The notes: generated by a model from the letters alone, not told the origin. 64,000 bases of DNA from Timema cristinae (GCA_039000515.1 JBCFYV010000012.1:89434284-89498283); one strand, 5' to 3'. Positions 1 through 12,269 are shown, counted from the stretch's first letter. Translations and numbers: made by a program.

Positions 1-431
1 TTCTTCTTTATCTTCCCTTTCCTGGTCATCTGAATCTCTGATATTTATCAGTTTTCTTTTAACAGCTGAAACTATCTTACTAATATTTTTATTTGGATAG
101 CTTCTTTGTGACATTTTTCTTTTAGAAATCGGTGACTCTTCAAGCATTACCAAACTTTGATTCAGAGATTTTACAGCTTCAGCATTTTCAAACTCAAAAA
201 CTTTATCATCACAAAAACTACTTTCAAGAAGAGGTTAGGAATCACTACCAGCTTCTGAGTCACTATGTTTTATCAATTTGGGTAGTTTATTGATTTTTTT
301 TTCTACAACCATCACAAAAAAAGAAGCATCTTTTCTATCATTCCTCGGTAATGTACCTTTTACTTGGTTTTGAAGGGTTTTTTAATCTTAAATGAATTAC
401 AGCACCTTTGTGCAAAAAGCCTGTCAGCCAT
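1..431 (-). pseudogene. Broken partial coding fragment running off the left edge, unknown product
   Basis: A minus-strand reading begins at an ATG at 431 (MADRLFAQRCC...) and, after one frame change at an A6 run near 385-390, continues open to base 1 except for one in-frame TAA at 235-237. The product is polar and charged, with a Ser/Asp/Glu patch (HSDSEAGSDS) just before the stop, then a basic segment (SKRKMSQRSYPNKN) and an acidic end (DSDDQERE). It has no domain I recognise. It resembles a disordered nuclear protein in composition only. The single stop and single indel in about 430 bases mean it is either a young pseudogene or a real exon with sequence errors. The gene would continue to the left, outside the window. 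Confidence 0.38.
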
Positions 432-450
432 TGTAATTAGAATATAAGTT

Positions 451-1314
451 TTGGAAACAAAACAACACTTCTTAAAAATAGACCTCTTTCTTGATCATTT
501 ACTACTTCACACAGCTTACAACCAAGCTTCTATATTTATACAACACAACACAGTTTACTCTTTCAGGACTCATTTACTTAATGATGATAAATCACAGCCA
601 TGTGATATTATAGGGTGGACAAGCATTATGCAAGGGATTACAACCATTTAGCCTCCAACCCAAAATTTTTAGGTGAAAGATTTGTATTCAAAATTAAACT
701 AAAATAACTTTAAGTACACGTGTTAGACTCATACACAAATTATATCAAATAATTGGCTCTTGAGTTGAACTTTACATTAAAAAAAACACTGTTAACCATT
801 TTAAAAACTCTAATGAGATTAAATTTTCTTGCCTATTTGAAAAGCATGCCCACTCCTGTTTACATAGTAAATTGTTTCTCCTAAACCATATGGATTCCCA
901 CCTTAGAACTTGGCACAAATATTAATAAAGCATGTAAGTTATTAATTTTTTTTCAAAGTGCCCATTTTGATAAATTTAAGATAAAAATATACTTTTCTTG
1001 ACTTTGAAAATTTATATCTAAAATATTTACTCAATTTATGTGTCAAATGAAAGCATATTTAAATTGCTTTCAAATGAAATCAATCTCAACTCTTTAGGTG
1101 CTATATAACCTTATTATGACCCATTTAGGGTATTTGCAACAAGCCAAAAAGTTTTTTTTTTCTTAAATTTTGTGCTCAAATATCTCAGAAAGTATTTGAT
1201 GTTGGAATCTGAGATTTGAAATAATTAAGTTTCTTAATAGGTTCAACCATGTCACCAAGTTTCATAAAAATCCATTACGGTCGGGTATTTTCATTGGTTG
1301 AGTTGACATGAAAT
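451..1314. other. AT-rich stretch, nothing recognised
   Basis: No coding signal, RNA gene or repeat with recognisable ends is seen. A 66-codon open frame at 451-651 has no family resemblance and is probably chance. Confidence 0.4.
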
Positions 1315-1324
1315 GACCCTTCCT

Positions 1325-1475
1325 TTATTATTTCATGTACCCCCAATCTTGCCAGACAACTTCATTCCTAATATTGTTTCCCATCACGACTGCTCACATT
1401 TTTCTACAAACTTCATTCCCATAGTATCCGCTTTCCTTGTCTCTCTAACATTCAATGTTAGGTAATGAACCCAAA
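1325..1475 (-). mobile_element. Short fragment of the window's non-LTR retrotransposon (LINE) family
   Basis: The plus strand here (acttcattcctaatattgtt, then acttcattcccatagtatcc) closely matches 29410-29510 and 39240-39330. Those encode the C-terminal RT segment read on the minus strand as RNKI(R/G)NEVI and ETMGMKC. Only about 150 bases survive. Confidence 0.6.
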
Positions 1476-3590
1476 ACATTTTGTCAATTATTTTCAAAAT
1501 TCAATAATAACTTTTTACTAGGGGCCTACTAATCTTGTTGGTGAATTTATTAAAAAATGTCCTAGAAAGAGCCTTCACACTCCAGTGAACTTAAAACAAT
1601 AATGATCTATTTAATGAATTCTCAATCATGTTTGATCTAAAGTATGTTTTGCTCAGAAGTGATATCAAAAGTATACAGATAATAAAAACCTCACAGTCAC
1701 CACAATTTATTAACTGTACCAGTGGCTACAAACTATAACCAGCAAACCTCCTCCACCAAGTGTACATACAGCACTTACCCCATTTAACGGCTATACGAAG
1801 CAAGAAGTCATGTCAGCCGAAGACTGTGACCGCCACTAAGAGTAAACAATATCTGGGGCCTGTCGGGAACGTGCAGTTGTTTCCACAGGACTAAACCCAC
1901 ATAGTGGTTTTTGCGCAAGCGCGGCCTTGTGGAGGTTATTGGACCTGTAGTGCTAAGTGTGCCCCCCCCCCCTCCATCTTCTACTACCTCACAGCGTTGT
2001 GCGCAGGCGCTGATGAGGTAATCTAAGCTCTCATTTGCTGTGAATGACATCACCTTACATCATGTAATCCATCTTCATTTCCCCCACTGTTACAAGCACG
2101 ATATAAGCAAGTGCTCAGCAATTCTCAGTACTCTTTGACGCTAATAGTTCTAAGGAACATCTTAGAATGTAAGTAGGCGTAATGTATGGGGATTCTAATA
2201 ATATATTTTTTAACTTTTACTTTTGTGGGTAGGGTTTGCGTTCAGATATATATGTAGCCGCCTCTTTATGCACGTAAGAAGTTGTCTTTAATTTATATTA
2301 GGTTTTTTTTGGGCACTTCTATATTATTTCTAAGTTGCAGAAATTGTCTTATAATATTTATTTAATACGGCTAATTTAGTTGAGCTAAGATTAACGTATT
2401 AGTTGACCTTTTGTCTTTCCAAATTGATATGGTTTATTAAAGTTTGGATCAGAGGAGTAGGCTTTTTCGCACTGGCATATAGTTTGTGTTATTCGTAGGT
2501 ATGAAGCAGAGTGAGAATTAATGGGATGGAACAGCCTAGATTTCTGTAACCGTTTTTTGTATGTACTTTATTTACAAGCGAGTCTTTTGAGATTTGAATT
2601 CGAAGTAACTCTTATATGTTTCTTGTAGAATCCCTATTATGAGATTGTATATTACGGACATTAGAGCGATATTTTTATGCTGTTAACTGACTTTACTGCT
2701 CGTCCTATAATTAATAATTAATAAACTCTGATTATATTTTTGATCAACTGGAGAGGATTTATGTTATGTTAAAAGCCTAATATGTTGCGTAGAAGTCGCA
2801 ACCTTGTTTCATTTTAAATATGTTACAAAATCTAATATATACCTGTTATAAATAAACTTGCTGAAAGGGCCTAATTGTTACTACTCCTGATTTTATTTAA
2901 CTACAACTCTAATTCCCTGATAAAAATAAACAAGGTTAGGTGCTGACACATGGGTTTGGTTGGATTGAGTGGTGGTCATTAAAGGTCCCTGATGATTTAT
3001 TAGCATATTTCTTTTTGTATGACGCTCTCGCTGTGGTTATATTTTGGTCAGATAGGGAAAGGACGCTACCACCACAGGGGAGGGTTTATAACGGTATAGA
3101 GAAAATGAAGCATCGATATGACACTTTATTCGTAATACCGTACCTGGAAAACACATACACAAAACACAATGCAAATCAATAAACACTCCAACATATTCTA
3201 CCCCACAGAGAGAGGAGGTTAGCAGTCTGTGTGTAGAAATAAGCAAGGTCTTTAAAAAATAGTATAATTTACCTGTGTTTTTATTTAAAAAAAGTTAATT
3301 TCAAGTTAATTTTTGTATTAAAATATTATATTGGAATGGGGAAAACTCTCCCTTCACCCCATTCCCTTGAATCCTCGGATGTTTGTGCCAAATATAATGT
3401 CTCACATAATACAATGTAGGCTCCATGTCTCACTTGGGTAGCAATATGTAATTTGTTCTGAATCTAAAGATGATTATTTTTATTGGGTTATCATCCTCAT
3501 TGGATCTAAAACTAAATCATTTGGTTTTTCAAACACATTTGTGTAAGTTTAGTAAGGAGACATTAATATAATATTATGAAAGATGAAAAA
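1476..3590. other. Non-coding stretch with a poly-C tract, no gene recognised
   Basis: This 2.1-kb stretch holds a C-run near 1963-1973 and a moderately GC-richer patch at 1780-2060. Open frames at 1808-2053 (minus) and 2940-3182 (plus) lack domain resemblance. I see no supported gene. Confidence 0.35.
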
Positions 3591-3599
3591 AATAAATTA

Positions 3600-4950
3600 T
3601 AATAAATTGATTAGTATTATATTTGGAAGAAGATATAGGAAAGGCAGATAGAAACATATAAAAGGATGAACACAGTATGGTTTTTACAATGAAAAGAAGA
3701 ACACAGTTCACACTTTACATTGCTACCATTGGACAAAGAGATAATGGTTGCCTCTTAAAGAAAATCGATCCTCACCACCCAATCCCTTGACCTAGGTTTC
3801 ATTCTATTGGAACTCATCAGGGAGGAGTGTGAAACGTGCAACGCAACTTCCTAAAATAGGAAACAAAAATAACACAAAAGGGAGAGAATGGAAAATGTCA
3901 ACAAGCATACAGATGTACAGGAAAACCATACTACATTAATTACCTATGATTTGACATCATTTATAAATAATAGTCAAAACATGAATATTTAGCTTAAGAT
4001 CCCTTGTTAATATACACAACACATTAAAATAATTTAAAACATATTAAAAATATAAAAATACTTAGGCTCATGAAATTGAATATATTTATTAACATAAAGT
4101 TTTACTACTCATATGGGTTATACGGTTTTATAATAACTAAGCTATTGGTTTTAGAGATGAGAAAGGTTATATTTTTAGAAAGTGTACCTGCATTTGTGTT
4201 GATGGAGTGTGAAGAACCACTTAGTAAAAACCAGCCTCAGTACACCCAAACCCTGATCTCTCCATCTTCGGAAGTCTACCAATGAGAAAGTAAGTAGCAC
4301 CTTAGACCATGGGGCCACTGAAGCAGGTAAAGGAAATATTAAGATACGTTATATTATTTTTTATAATTTGATCTGTTGATGATGTTACATGATTAGTTAA
4401 TGTTTTATATATTAAATAAAACAGATCAAAACAATTTAAAAAAATAGTGCTATAAGGTTGATACATTATATATAGTTATGAATCTTACAAAGAGTTTTTA
4501 ATAAAATGGTTGATATTACAAAATGATGATTACTGTTTTTGATTCCCTTTCTCCTGGTGTCAAAAGGCTGCATGAACTGCCATTAGATTACAACTAGTTT
4601 TGATGTAAATCTACATCATCCTAGGGTCTAATTTTGACAAGGAGGGTGTTTTTCCTCACTGAATGATGGTGAACAAACGTTTTTAGGAAAGAAATGTCAT
4701 AATGATATGACCCCAGATCAAAATATTAAAACATCTATTAATATTTCCTTTCCAGGAAACAACATCTATTCAATTTCATGAGTGTAAGTATTTTTATCTT
4801 GTTTAATATGTTTTAAATAATTTTAATGTGTTGTGTATGTTATCAAAGGCTCTTAAGCTAAATGTTAATTTTTTGACCATCATTTCTTAGGATGTCATAT
4901 TGTAGCTAATGTATGGTTTTTCTTGTATAGCTGCGTGCTTGTTGAAATTT
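3600..4950. repeat. Foldback element with long inverted arms, interrupted by a SINE
   Basis: The block at about 3897-4085 (tcaacaagcatacag, atttagcttaaga, acacaacacattaaaat, ctcatgaaattgaat) reappears in inverted order at about 4765-4950, giving arms of roughly 170-190 bases. After the SINE at about 4098-4327 the left arm resumes (aaaggaaatattaa, then tttgatctg) and still pairs with the right arm near 4700-4760. The flank at 3600-3895 belongs to a repeat also present near 37105-37470 and 52384-52700. It is a non-autonomous foldback element with no transposase reading frame. Its outer limits are approximate. Confidence 0.6.
4098..4327 (-). mobile_element. tRNA-derived SINE, family A (degenerate)
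   Basis: It shows the family's tail (ttactactcatatgggttatacg) at the left. At the right is the reversed tRNA-like head, with a B-box relic (ccctgatct) and an A-box relic (ccttagaccatggggccac). It is inserted in the left arm of the surrounding foldback element. Confidence 0.6.
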
Positions 4951-5448
4951 TAATACAAATTCATTAACACCTTTTCTAATCAATTTATTATAATTATTTG
5001 ATTTATTTCTCACTATATTATTAATCACTTGGGGGAAAAAAGACATACAATCTGAAGATCAATTAAAAACTATGACTTTCTACAGACTGGCCTAAAACAA
5101 ACTATTATGGTTTAATGTGTAGATCAATTTGATGCAGGAGTAACTGCATTATGTAGCCTGATTCAATAAATCAATATATTGATTATTTTTGTCCTTAGTA
5201 TAGTGTTTGGTGAGGTATAATGATGTTGAGTTAACAAATCTAAGAAATTAAAGAAAAGATGAGAAAGCAGGAAACCAATTATCAGCCCAATAAAGTGGCG
5301 TGCTAGACCAATAGCAGGAGTGAGTAATGTTTTCATCTGTTTCTCCAAGGTATAATTTCATATAGTCACACTAGCTCTTGCTAATTCAATAAAAAAATAT
5401 AATTTATCGGACGAATACTCTGATTAAATGTTATATTAAAAATACTAT

Positions 5449-7318
5449 TTATACACATTGAATTACAGCTAAAATATTTGGCTCTACATCAGTGTGTTTC
5501 TTTTTGTGTCTATTAAGATCTCTCTTCTGCCGGAAGCTTACACCACATTCACAAACAAATGGTCGCTCACTTGAGTGTGTCAGCATATGCTTGGTCATGT
5601 CGTTTTTCTGGACAAATGCTCGTGAGCACACTTCACAAGCAAACGGTTTCTCTCCAGTGTGCGTGCGGACATGTAACACAAGATGTGGGCGTCGCCTAAA
5701 AGCTTTTGGACAGTACGGGCAATGGTAAGGACGCTCGTCCGAGTGGATAGCCCGGTGAACGTGGAGATGTGGCTTAGACCCGAAACATTTACCACACAAG
5801 TCACAACAGAAAGGCTTCTCTCCTGTGTGGGTCCTTTCGTGGTCATCTCGACTCATTTTTGTGCCGAAATGCTTGTTGCAAATTTTGCACTCGAATGGCT
5901 TGATGCCCATGTGCACTTTGAGATGACGGCTCATCGCCTGCGAGTCGCAAAGAGTTTTGCCACAAATATGGCACATGTGGAGCCAGTGAAGTTACCATTG
6001 TGCCGCTTCATGTGAACTGAAAGATTCCATTTTGATGCAAGGTACTTTCCACAAACCTCGCACTGCACACGAGGGGTAGCTTTACGTATTCTTTCATTGT
6101 CTTTACTGTGATTATCAGTGCCAAGTCCATGAATACTTGTGTGGGTGTCCAAGTTCTTCTTCCACTTAAAAGCCATGCTGCAACAAGAACACTTGAAAGG
6201 ACGGTCCTCAGAATGGACTTTAATGTGCAACCGCAAGTTGGGCAGCTTAAAAAATGTCTTACCGCATGTCTCGCAGGCATATTTTTTCTCCTTTGCCTTG
6301 TCATGAAGTATTATGTGTCTCTTTAAGATATTTTTACTGCTGTACAAAGTGTGACAGGTGTCACATTCAAACTTTTCTTTATCTTCATCATTCAAATGAA
6401 CTCTAACATGTTCCATCATGGCAGTTTTGGTATTGAATGATTTGCCACACGTTTCGCACAAGTGTTGTTTTTCATGAGAATGGGCAGACATGTGACTTTT
6501 CAGTTCACTCTCATTTGGAAACACCTTTACACAGGTAATACAGACAAATGAGTTTGTATTTTTATGTTGATTGAGATGAAGTTTGAATCCACGAGCACCA
6601 ACAGTTTTTCCACATATCGGACACTCCACAATCCGGCTATCTATGAATCTTCTCATGCTCTTCAAGCTGATTATTGTTATTAAACTCAAGGTCACAAAAG
6701 TTACATTGAAACTTGCTCGCACTGTGAGCTGCCATTTTATGACCAGCAAGTGCCAGAGTATCAGTAAATGTTGTGTGGCACACTTCACAGCTAAATGCGG
6801 TTACTGCTATGATAGGGAGTCCAACAAAATTGTTGACCCTCGTGTACCCAGGGGGACCAATCAAAGTAAGTTGTGGTGTGGATTTTTGAGCAATTTTCTC
6901 CAATTTCGCTATTTTACTTGATTTGTCATCATCAGAGGTACAAATATCTTGTTCCAAATTACCAATGTATTTAACTTCAGTGTTATTTATCTGCAAGCCT
7001 GAATCTTCACCACTTTCTGAACTGTTGGATAAAGATTCTTGTTTACATGCAGTGAATGAATCATATTCTGAGGTCTCGAATTTTTTTCTACTTCGATATT
7101 TTACTGTTTCATCATCAATCATCATCATCATCATCACTTGTCCAACAATAAATTCCTCTGAATTACTTAAACTTCCAACTATTTTAATATCACCTTCTAC
7201 TTTAATATTAGGCATAGATTCATTTATTTCGTCGGATTCAGATTCACATAAAATTGTTTTTTGTTCAATGTTTCTTTTAATGCGAAACTTTGTCAGTGCG
7301 GAAGAAGTTGGTTCATTC
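5449..7318 (-). CDS. Gene A exon 4: acidic spacer and zinc-finger array
   Basis: It begins after a pyrimidine-rich acceptor (gtattttttccag) and ends at a stop at 5449-5451. Fingers 1-2 (FSCEVC, FQCNFC) read in one frame and fingers 3-9 (VECPIC to VQCEVC) in a second. Fingers 10-15 (MCHIC to FVCEC) read in a third. The two shifts lie at about 6632-6645, where HEKIHR is followed by TAG, and at about 5975-6003. Confidence 0.85.
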
Positions 7319-9947
7319 CTGGAAAAAATACACATTCATTATAATAATTGAATTGGTGTGTGTAGAAAGAAACCAAGTCAAAATATCATTTTTTAACTGC
7401 CATTCTATGATTTTGGTGGCAATACATAGATTGGAGATGAAAAGGAATAAGTCACACTAGGCCTATCCCTTATGGTACCAATACTGATTGAGCTATGAAA
7501 AAATTTGTAAAGAACCGCACTAAGTAACTAACTTAATTTATTTTGCCATAACTTGACCAAGTAGCTTGTTGGTGAGGCCAAGAACTATTGCCTCTGATGG
7601 AAGTCAAGTGGAATTGAAATGAAAATATATTTTATTTAGTATATTCATCATATTAATCATCTTCATCATCTGCAAAATTATATATATATAGTATATAATT
7701 TTGATTTTGTTCCTTTCTGCACATCCTCAGATCAACAGATCAATGTTTGTTTTTGGAAAACACTGTCAGAAAATGATGTTGATAATCATTTATTTTAAAA
7801 ATTGCTAAAGCAACCCAAACAAATCATGAAGCAGAAAGATTGTTTTATGTTTTTCTGGAAAAGTTACAAATATTGACTTAGTACATTCCTGTCTGCACTA
7901 ATTCAATTTTTTCTCTTTTGTGGAATGTGGTTTATTATTTAATACTAATCTGCATCTGCATGCGGTAGATATCGTGCAATGTTCATGACATACAAACAAG
8001 CTCTTCATTTAATAACATTAAGATTAGGAAAGCAGCATTAAATATATGTGATAGCTCCTAATTGAAGATTGAAAACCTTTGTACCCGTAATTTGTGGAGA
8101 TGTCTTTCATACTCCCTCTATTTCTTGTGCTACAAATTTTGGAAGGTCTGGAAACCTTTTTCCTCCTTTCAGGCTGAAAGAAAATGACTTATTTGAATAA
8201 AACACGACATTAAAAAAACTATAATGAAGCCACTAAATTTGTTATCCATAGGAAACTAATGTAATCAATTATTAGTTCCTTTTAGATGCCAAATTAGGGA
8301 TAATTTATAATTAACAAATAATTTAGGGAAGGGAGGGAGGGCCACACTAGCGTGGGAACATTAACCCTCTAGCTTGAATATATATGCTAGGATTTTAATC
8401 CAAGATTCTGATTTGAGGTTTGTAGATAGAATAAAAAAATATATATATTTTTAATTCATATAGTGTAAATTAAACATGTTGAATATTGATAAGTCTGTGA
8501 AAAGGAATTGTTTTTGTGTTTTTTCATTTAAACCACATAAGAACCTGTTTAGTCAATCTTTAGTACCTAGAACTGTCCTAGTGATAAATCTCAAATATTA
8601 AATAAATTTAATTATCTGTCAATTTAAATAAACATTTATAATGATTACAATAATTGCTGTTGGTCCTAATTTTATTTTGAAGTTTTCTGCATACCAGGTA
8701 GTCACCTTTTTGTGTGTTCTTGCGGCTAGCACTGAGAGTGTTTTATCAGCAACCAAACAACCCTCATAAAGGGTGTGCCAAGAATTCAGAGTAGACGAGC
8801 ATGAGTAACATACGTGGCTCGAGATATGGTCGTCCTGTGATACCTAACAGTTACACCAAAAACACAGTTTAGAAAGACAAAAGGAAATTGTTTTCCAGCT
8901 AACAACAAGCTGTTTGGTTTTCTGTGAAATTAGATAGACCGCATTATCACCGTAACCAATCATATGAAAAAATACAATGGTTTTAAACATCTTAACACCA
9001 ATAGTAAAATTATATGAGTACAGTTACTGTAAATTTGAGAAATAAAAGCGAGACATTTTTATCATTTGTAAGCAACACAAAGCTGTCACTATCAGGACTG
9101 TGGAGTCAGAGTTGGAAGCAGTTTTGGGTGGAGTCAAGGTCAGAAAAATGTACCAACTCTGCTTATAGCTTCATTTTTTTTACACCCATTACTGTTTCCA
9201 GCCTGTGGCCTAGGTCAGTTTTTTATTCGAGCTATATATTTTTCACTGCCGGCTTGCTAGGCATGTCATAGCTTCATATGCCTTATAATCTAACTTAAGA
9301 CTAGGACAGGCACAACATCCGGTCCCCAGCCGTTAATACATCACTGTGAAAGGGTAAACCCACATTTCACCAATGATAAATTTCTCGGCCATACTGGGAA
9401 TTGAACCCAAGACATTTAGCTCGGTAGACAGACATGCTACATAACTTCACTTAGGTGTCAGACATCTAGTTTCAAAATAAAAACTTATATTATTATAACA
9501 ATATTATGTTAAATATATAATTTTAATTTTATACTTTTTTATTACTTAAGGTCAATATTTGTAATTTTTACTGACACATTTACTTAAGTATGCATTCACA
9601 ATGTCAAAGAAGCTGCCAAAGAAGTAATCTGTATTGGAGCATTTTAATTCAGTAAGTTTTTCATTACTAATTAATATACATTAGCTATTTATGAAGGAGT
9701 CAAAGTCTGTGTTGAAGGCTTGGCATACTGACTCTCAGCCCTGGTCACTGTACCATGTGTGGGACAACAAACCAAATATAAAAAGATTTCCTACCTGTAT
9801 TGGGAGGTATTTGTGTATTTTCATCTCAATTTCTTGTTCTAAACCTTCACCCTCAAAGATAGAGAGCATGTAATAGTCAGAGTTAGCGCAGAGCCGACAA
9901 AGTTTATTTTTACTAAATGTTTCCGCTTGAATGGAGACTTTCTCCAT
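5449..9947 (-). CDS. Gene A: ZAD domain protein with about 15 C2H2 zinc fingers (frames broken twice)
   Basis: Predicted nuclear DNA-binding transcription regulator of the arthropod ZAD-C2H2 family. Four exons join: 9947-9795, 8843-8706, 8173-8085 and 7318-5449, with GT/AG ends and matching phases (0, 0, 2). Exons 1 and 2 form the ZAD: CRLC, then a second pair in HVCYSC. Exon 3 is a short basic linker. Exon 4 has an acidic, Ser-rich spacer containing five consecutive Met codons and then about 15 fingers of the form C-x2-C-x12-H-x3-4-H, several joined by TGEKPF-type linkers. The last finger has C-x1-C (FVCECG). About 2250 coding bases correspond to roughly 750 residues. Two single-base frame changes are needed, near 6632-6645 and 5975-6003, each inside or next to a linker, so fingers on both sides are intact. 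These could be assembly indels or real lesions. The ATG at 9947 follows an AG acceptor at 9955-9956, so an untranslated first exon probably lies further upstream. Confidence 0.8.
8085..8173 (-). CDS. Gene A exon 3: basic linker (predicted)
   Basis: The acceptor ttttctttcag is followed by a frame beginning PERRKKVSRPSK, entered in phase 0 from exon 2. A donor GG|gtacaa leaves in phase 2, which is exactly what exon 4 needs. An alternative donor at 8076-8077 (aaag|gtttt) leaves in phase 1 and would run into a stop in exon 4, so I prefer the first. Confidence 0.5.
8706..8843 (-). CDS. Gene A exon 2: second half of the ZAD domain
   Basis: The 46 codons begin VSQDD after acceptor aactgttag and end at donor aaaaag|gtgact, phase 0 on both sides. 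The zinc ligands are in HVCYSC, followed by the ZAD pattern L-x2-W then C-x2-A (LNSWHTL, GCLVAD). They align with exon 2 of gene B (INNDD, ICGIC, NWHNF, CCLKA) and exon 4 of gene C (ISVDD, ACTSC). The exon is too short to stand out as an open frame. Confidence 0.8.
9150..9440 (-). mobile_element. SINE, family C, inside gene A intron 1
   Basis: In reverse orientation it matches 27385-27640: tttccagcctgtggcc at the left, catttcaccaatgataaa in the middle, and a reversed tRNA-like promoter (gggaattgaaccc) at the right. Insertion in the intron leaves the splice sites untouched. Confidence 0.65.
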
Positions 9948-9954
9948 GACACCA
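9795..9954 (-). CDS. Gene A exon 1: start codon and first half of the ZAD domain
   Basis: The ATG is at 9947-9945 and gives MEKVSIQAET..., with the first zinc pair in KLCRLC and the helix-ending motif KYLPIQ before donor cag|gtagga. An acceptor (attttattccag-like) ends at 9955, so transcription starts upstream and this is probably the second exon of the transcript. Confidence 0.8.
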
Positions 9955-10691
9955 CTGGAATAAAACAAAATAACAAATCATTCAAATATATTTATCCTTA
10001 GAATGTATATGTGCAGTGTGAGTTATATGTAGTCTTAATGAATCGTTTTTAACTTATTATATGTCACTTTTAGAGTGTGTCATTCACCTGACAAATTAAG
10101 TTTTAAATGTAGTTTTTATCAAATAAGAACATGCCTTTATTTTATTTGTCTGTGGGTGTGTATGTGCGTGTGTGTAGTTAAGCAAATTTGCCAAAATATT
10201 TAAAATTAATGGTGGTCTGGGAGCTATCTCACATAATTTCTTTTGAAATTAGGTTGCCCTTAGAAACCATTTTTGAAATTGGGATGCTTTAAGAAGAGAA
10301 TATGAGTGAACCTACCATGACAATTTTTTTTAAACTTGAAGCGATGTTGTAACTAGGCAGGTGCAATAGGTAGGTGCACAGGCACAGGGCTTAGGATGGA
10401 GGGGGTCCTAAAATAGAATTGAAAAAAAAAAAAAAAAAAAAATCAAATATGTTTATATTTTCAAATTTTAAATTTCACTGGGATGATGCAGATATCAGTG
10501 TAATGATTGTGTTGAGTGGGTCCATGGAGCCCATTACATTATTTAGTGATTTAGCGATTGATCGTTGCATCCCTGGGCACCCTCGACGCACTATGCTCAC
10601 CAACATCTGAATGAATGAATCGTGAAACAGATTGACACACAACACATACAATGAAAGCAAATGTTTAATAAAAATCAACACATGTCCACCC
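9955..10691. other. Non-coding stretch upstream of gene A exon 1
   Basis: It contains a GT-rich microsatellite near 10149-10175 and a long A-run near 10421-10440. A segment near 10343-10410 (taactaggcaggtgcaatag) resembles hAT-type termini but has no partner that I can identify. Confidence 0.35.
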
Positions 10692-11374
10692 CAGTGGCGT
10701 AACTATAGGGTGGCGTAGGTGTAAAAATACTGCAGGTCCACGACCAAAATGGGGCCCACCATGCAGGCCCACCCGTCCAAAATTAATTTGGTAAGAGATG
10801 AAAGTTATTTTTGTTTCGTTAAAATCTTACTATTCACTAAAAAATTACTCAATAGTGGATGCATAATTTCATGTTCTATAAATAAGATATTTTGCAGAAT
10901 TTCATGTTATACAAAAAAGATATTTACATATTTTTCTTTAAAATTAATATTTAACAAGATGTAAGTAAATCTCCAAAGAAAACTTGCAGGAAAGTATAGA
11001 CAATTTCGCAGAGATTAAAACAAGAAAAAGGGAGTTTTAAATATAGATGTTTGTTTATCCTCTGTAAGTGTTATATTGTTTATAGTTTTGTTTGTAATAT
11101 TTATTAATATAGTCTTATTCAATTCAAATCAACTTTTTTATATTATATTGTTAGTTTCCACTTTTTAGTAGTGATTTTGTTGGACAAATGTAGACCTGTA
11201 TTTCAAAATGTATAAAGGAATTCCAATAATAAATGCTAATTAATTTATTAGAATTTACAACTACACATAAGATTACTTTTTGGGGTACGAGTGAGTCTTT
11301 CATTTATGGGGGGGGGGCCCACCTTGAAAGTTTTGCCACGGGCCCATTAGGCTTACTGCCTAGGTATGCCTCTG
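10692..11374. mobile_element. Non-autonomous hAT-type DNA transposon, 683 bp
   Basis: The ends are imperfect inverted repeats: CAGTGGCGTAACTATAGG at the left and, reversed, CAGAGGCATACCTAGG at the right. They are flanked by a perfect 8-bp duplication GTCCACCC (10684-10691 and 11375-11382). An 8-bp target duplication and CAG-type ends are diagnostic of the hAT superfamily. There is no transposase frame, and it includes a G-run near 11310-11318. Confidence 0.8.
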
Positions 11375-11382
11375 GTCCACCC

Positions 11383-12269
11383 CCTCTTCCAATTACATTT
11401 AAATGTGGACCACAATAGTTAATAGTTTTAATCCTCATAAATATATTTGGTATTATGTAGACTACAAGGACCAGTTTTTTGTTTGTTTTTTCAACATAGC
11501 TTCACCCATTGTCAGAATATTAGCACTTTAAATTTTTTTTTTTAAGTTATTGGTCAATGCCATCCAATCTTACGGGACTTCTTCACAAGATGATAATACT
11601 GTGCTACTACTATTTCAAAGGACGATGATGTACCGGTGGGTAAGGAGACTGCGCAAGAAGACAAATCTACTAGCCTACTACTTTACAAGATTATTATACC
11701 ATAGTACGATCGACATTCTACCTTTATTAAAGTTACTAAAATTAACGAGCCTAAAACTAAAACCTTTCAAAGGGCACGTGAAAAGATAGTTACAGCACTG
11801 ATTAGATGCCTCTAAAAGCTATTTAGAGTTCCGATTCTTCAGGTTTTTAAAAAACTAAATGCCTCCCGATATGCTGTTTTTGTGAGTGCCATGAGTTTAT
11901 CTTTACAATTCTCGTTAGTTGACATTAAAAGCTATGGAAGCATCACTTATTACTACCATATTTATAATTAATGACACTGCCAGTTGACAACTGATTTACT
12001 TCAGGTCATAGCAGATTTAGGAAACAGTTGTTTTCTGTCCCTATGAACCCACTCACCTATATAGTTTTCAAATAACTACAGATTTTTACAAAATTTTGTA
12101 CATTTCTTTCAGCTTCATATTCAAAAATATCAGAGGAATGAAATGAATTGAGATGAAAATTTATTCCGAGGGGCAGACATATGGAAGCGAAATATTTCTA
12201 AAGGGGAAAAGGAATCGATGTCCCCTTCCTCTAGCCAGCCCAAATCCACCACTAATGTGTTTGATAGGT
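11383..12269. other. Non-coding stretch, nothing recognised
   Basis: An open frame at 11550-11789 has no domain resemblance. No repeat with defined ends is seen. Confidence 0.35.

Noticed and set aside
5492..6921. Plus-strand frames opposite the gene A fingers
   Set aside because: The repeated finger codons on the minus strand keep the opposite strand open; these frames have no domain.
7118..7135. ATC repeat as a separate microsatellite
   Set aside because: It encodes the run of Met residues inside gene A exon 4 and is part of the coding sequence.
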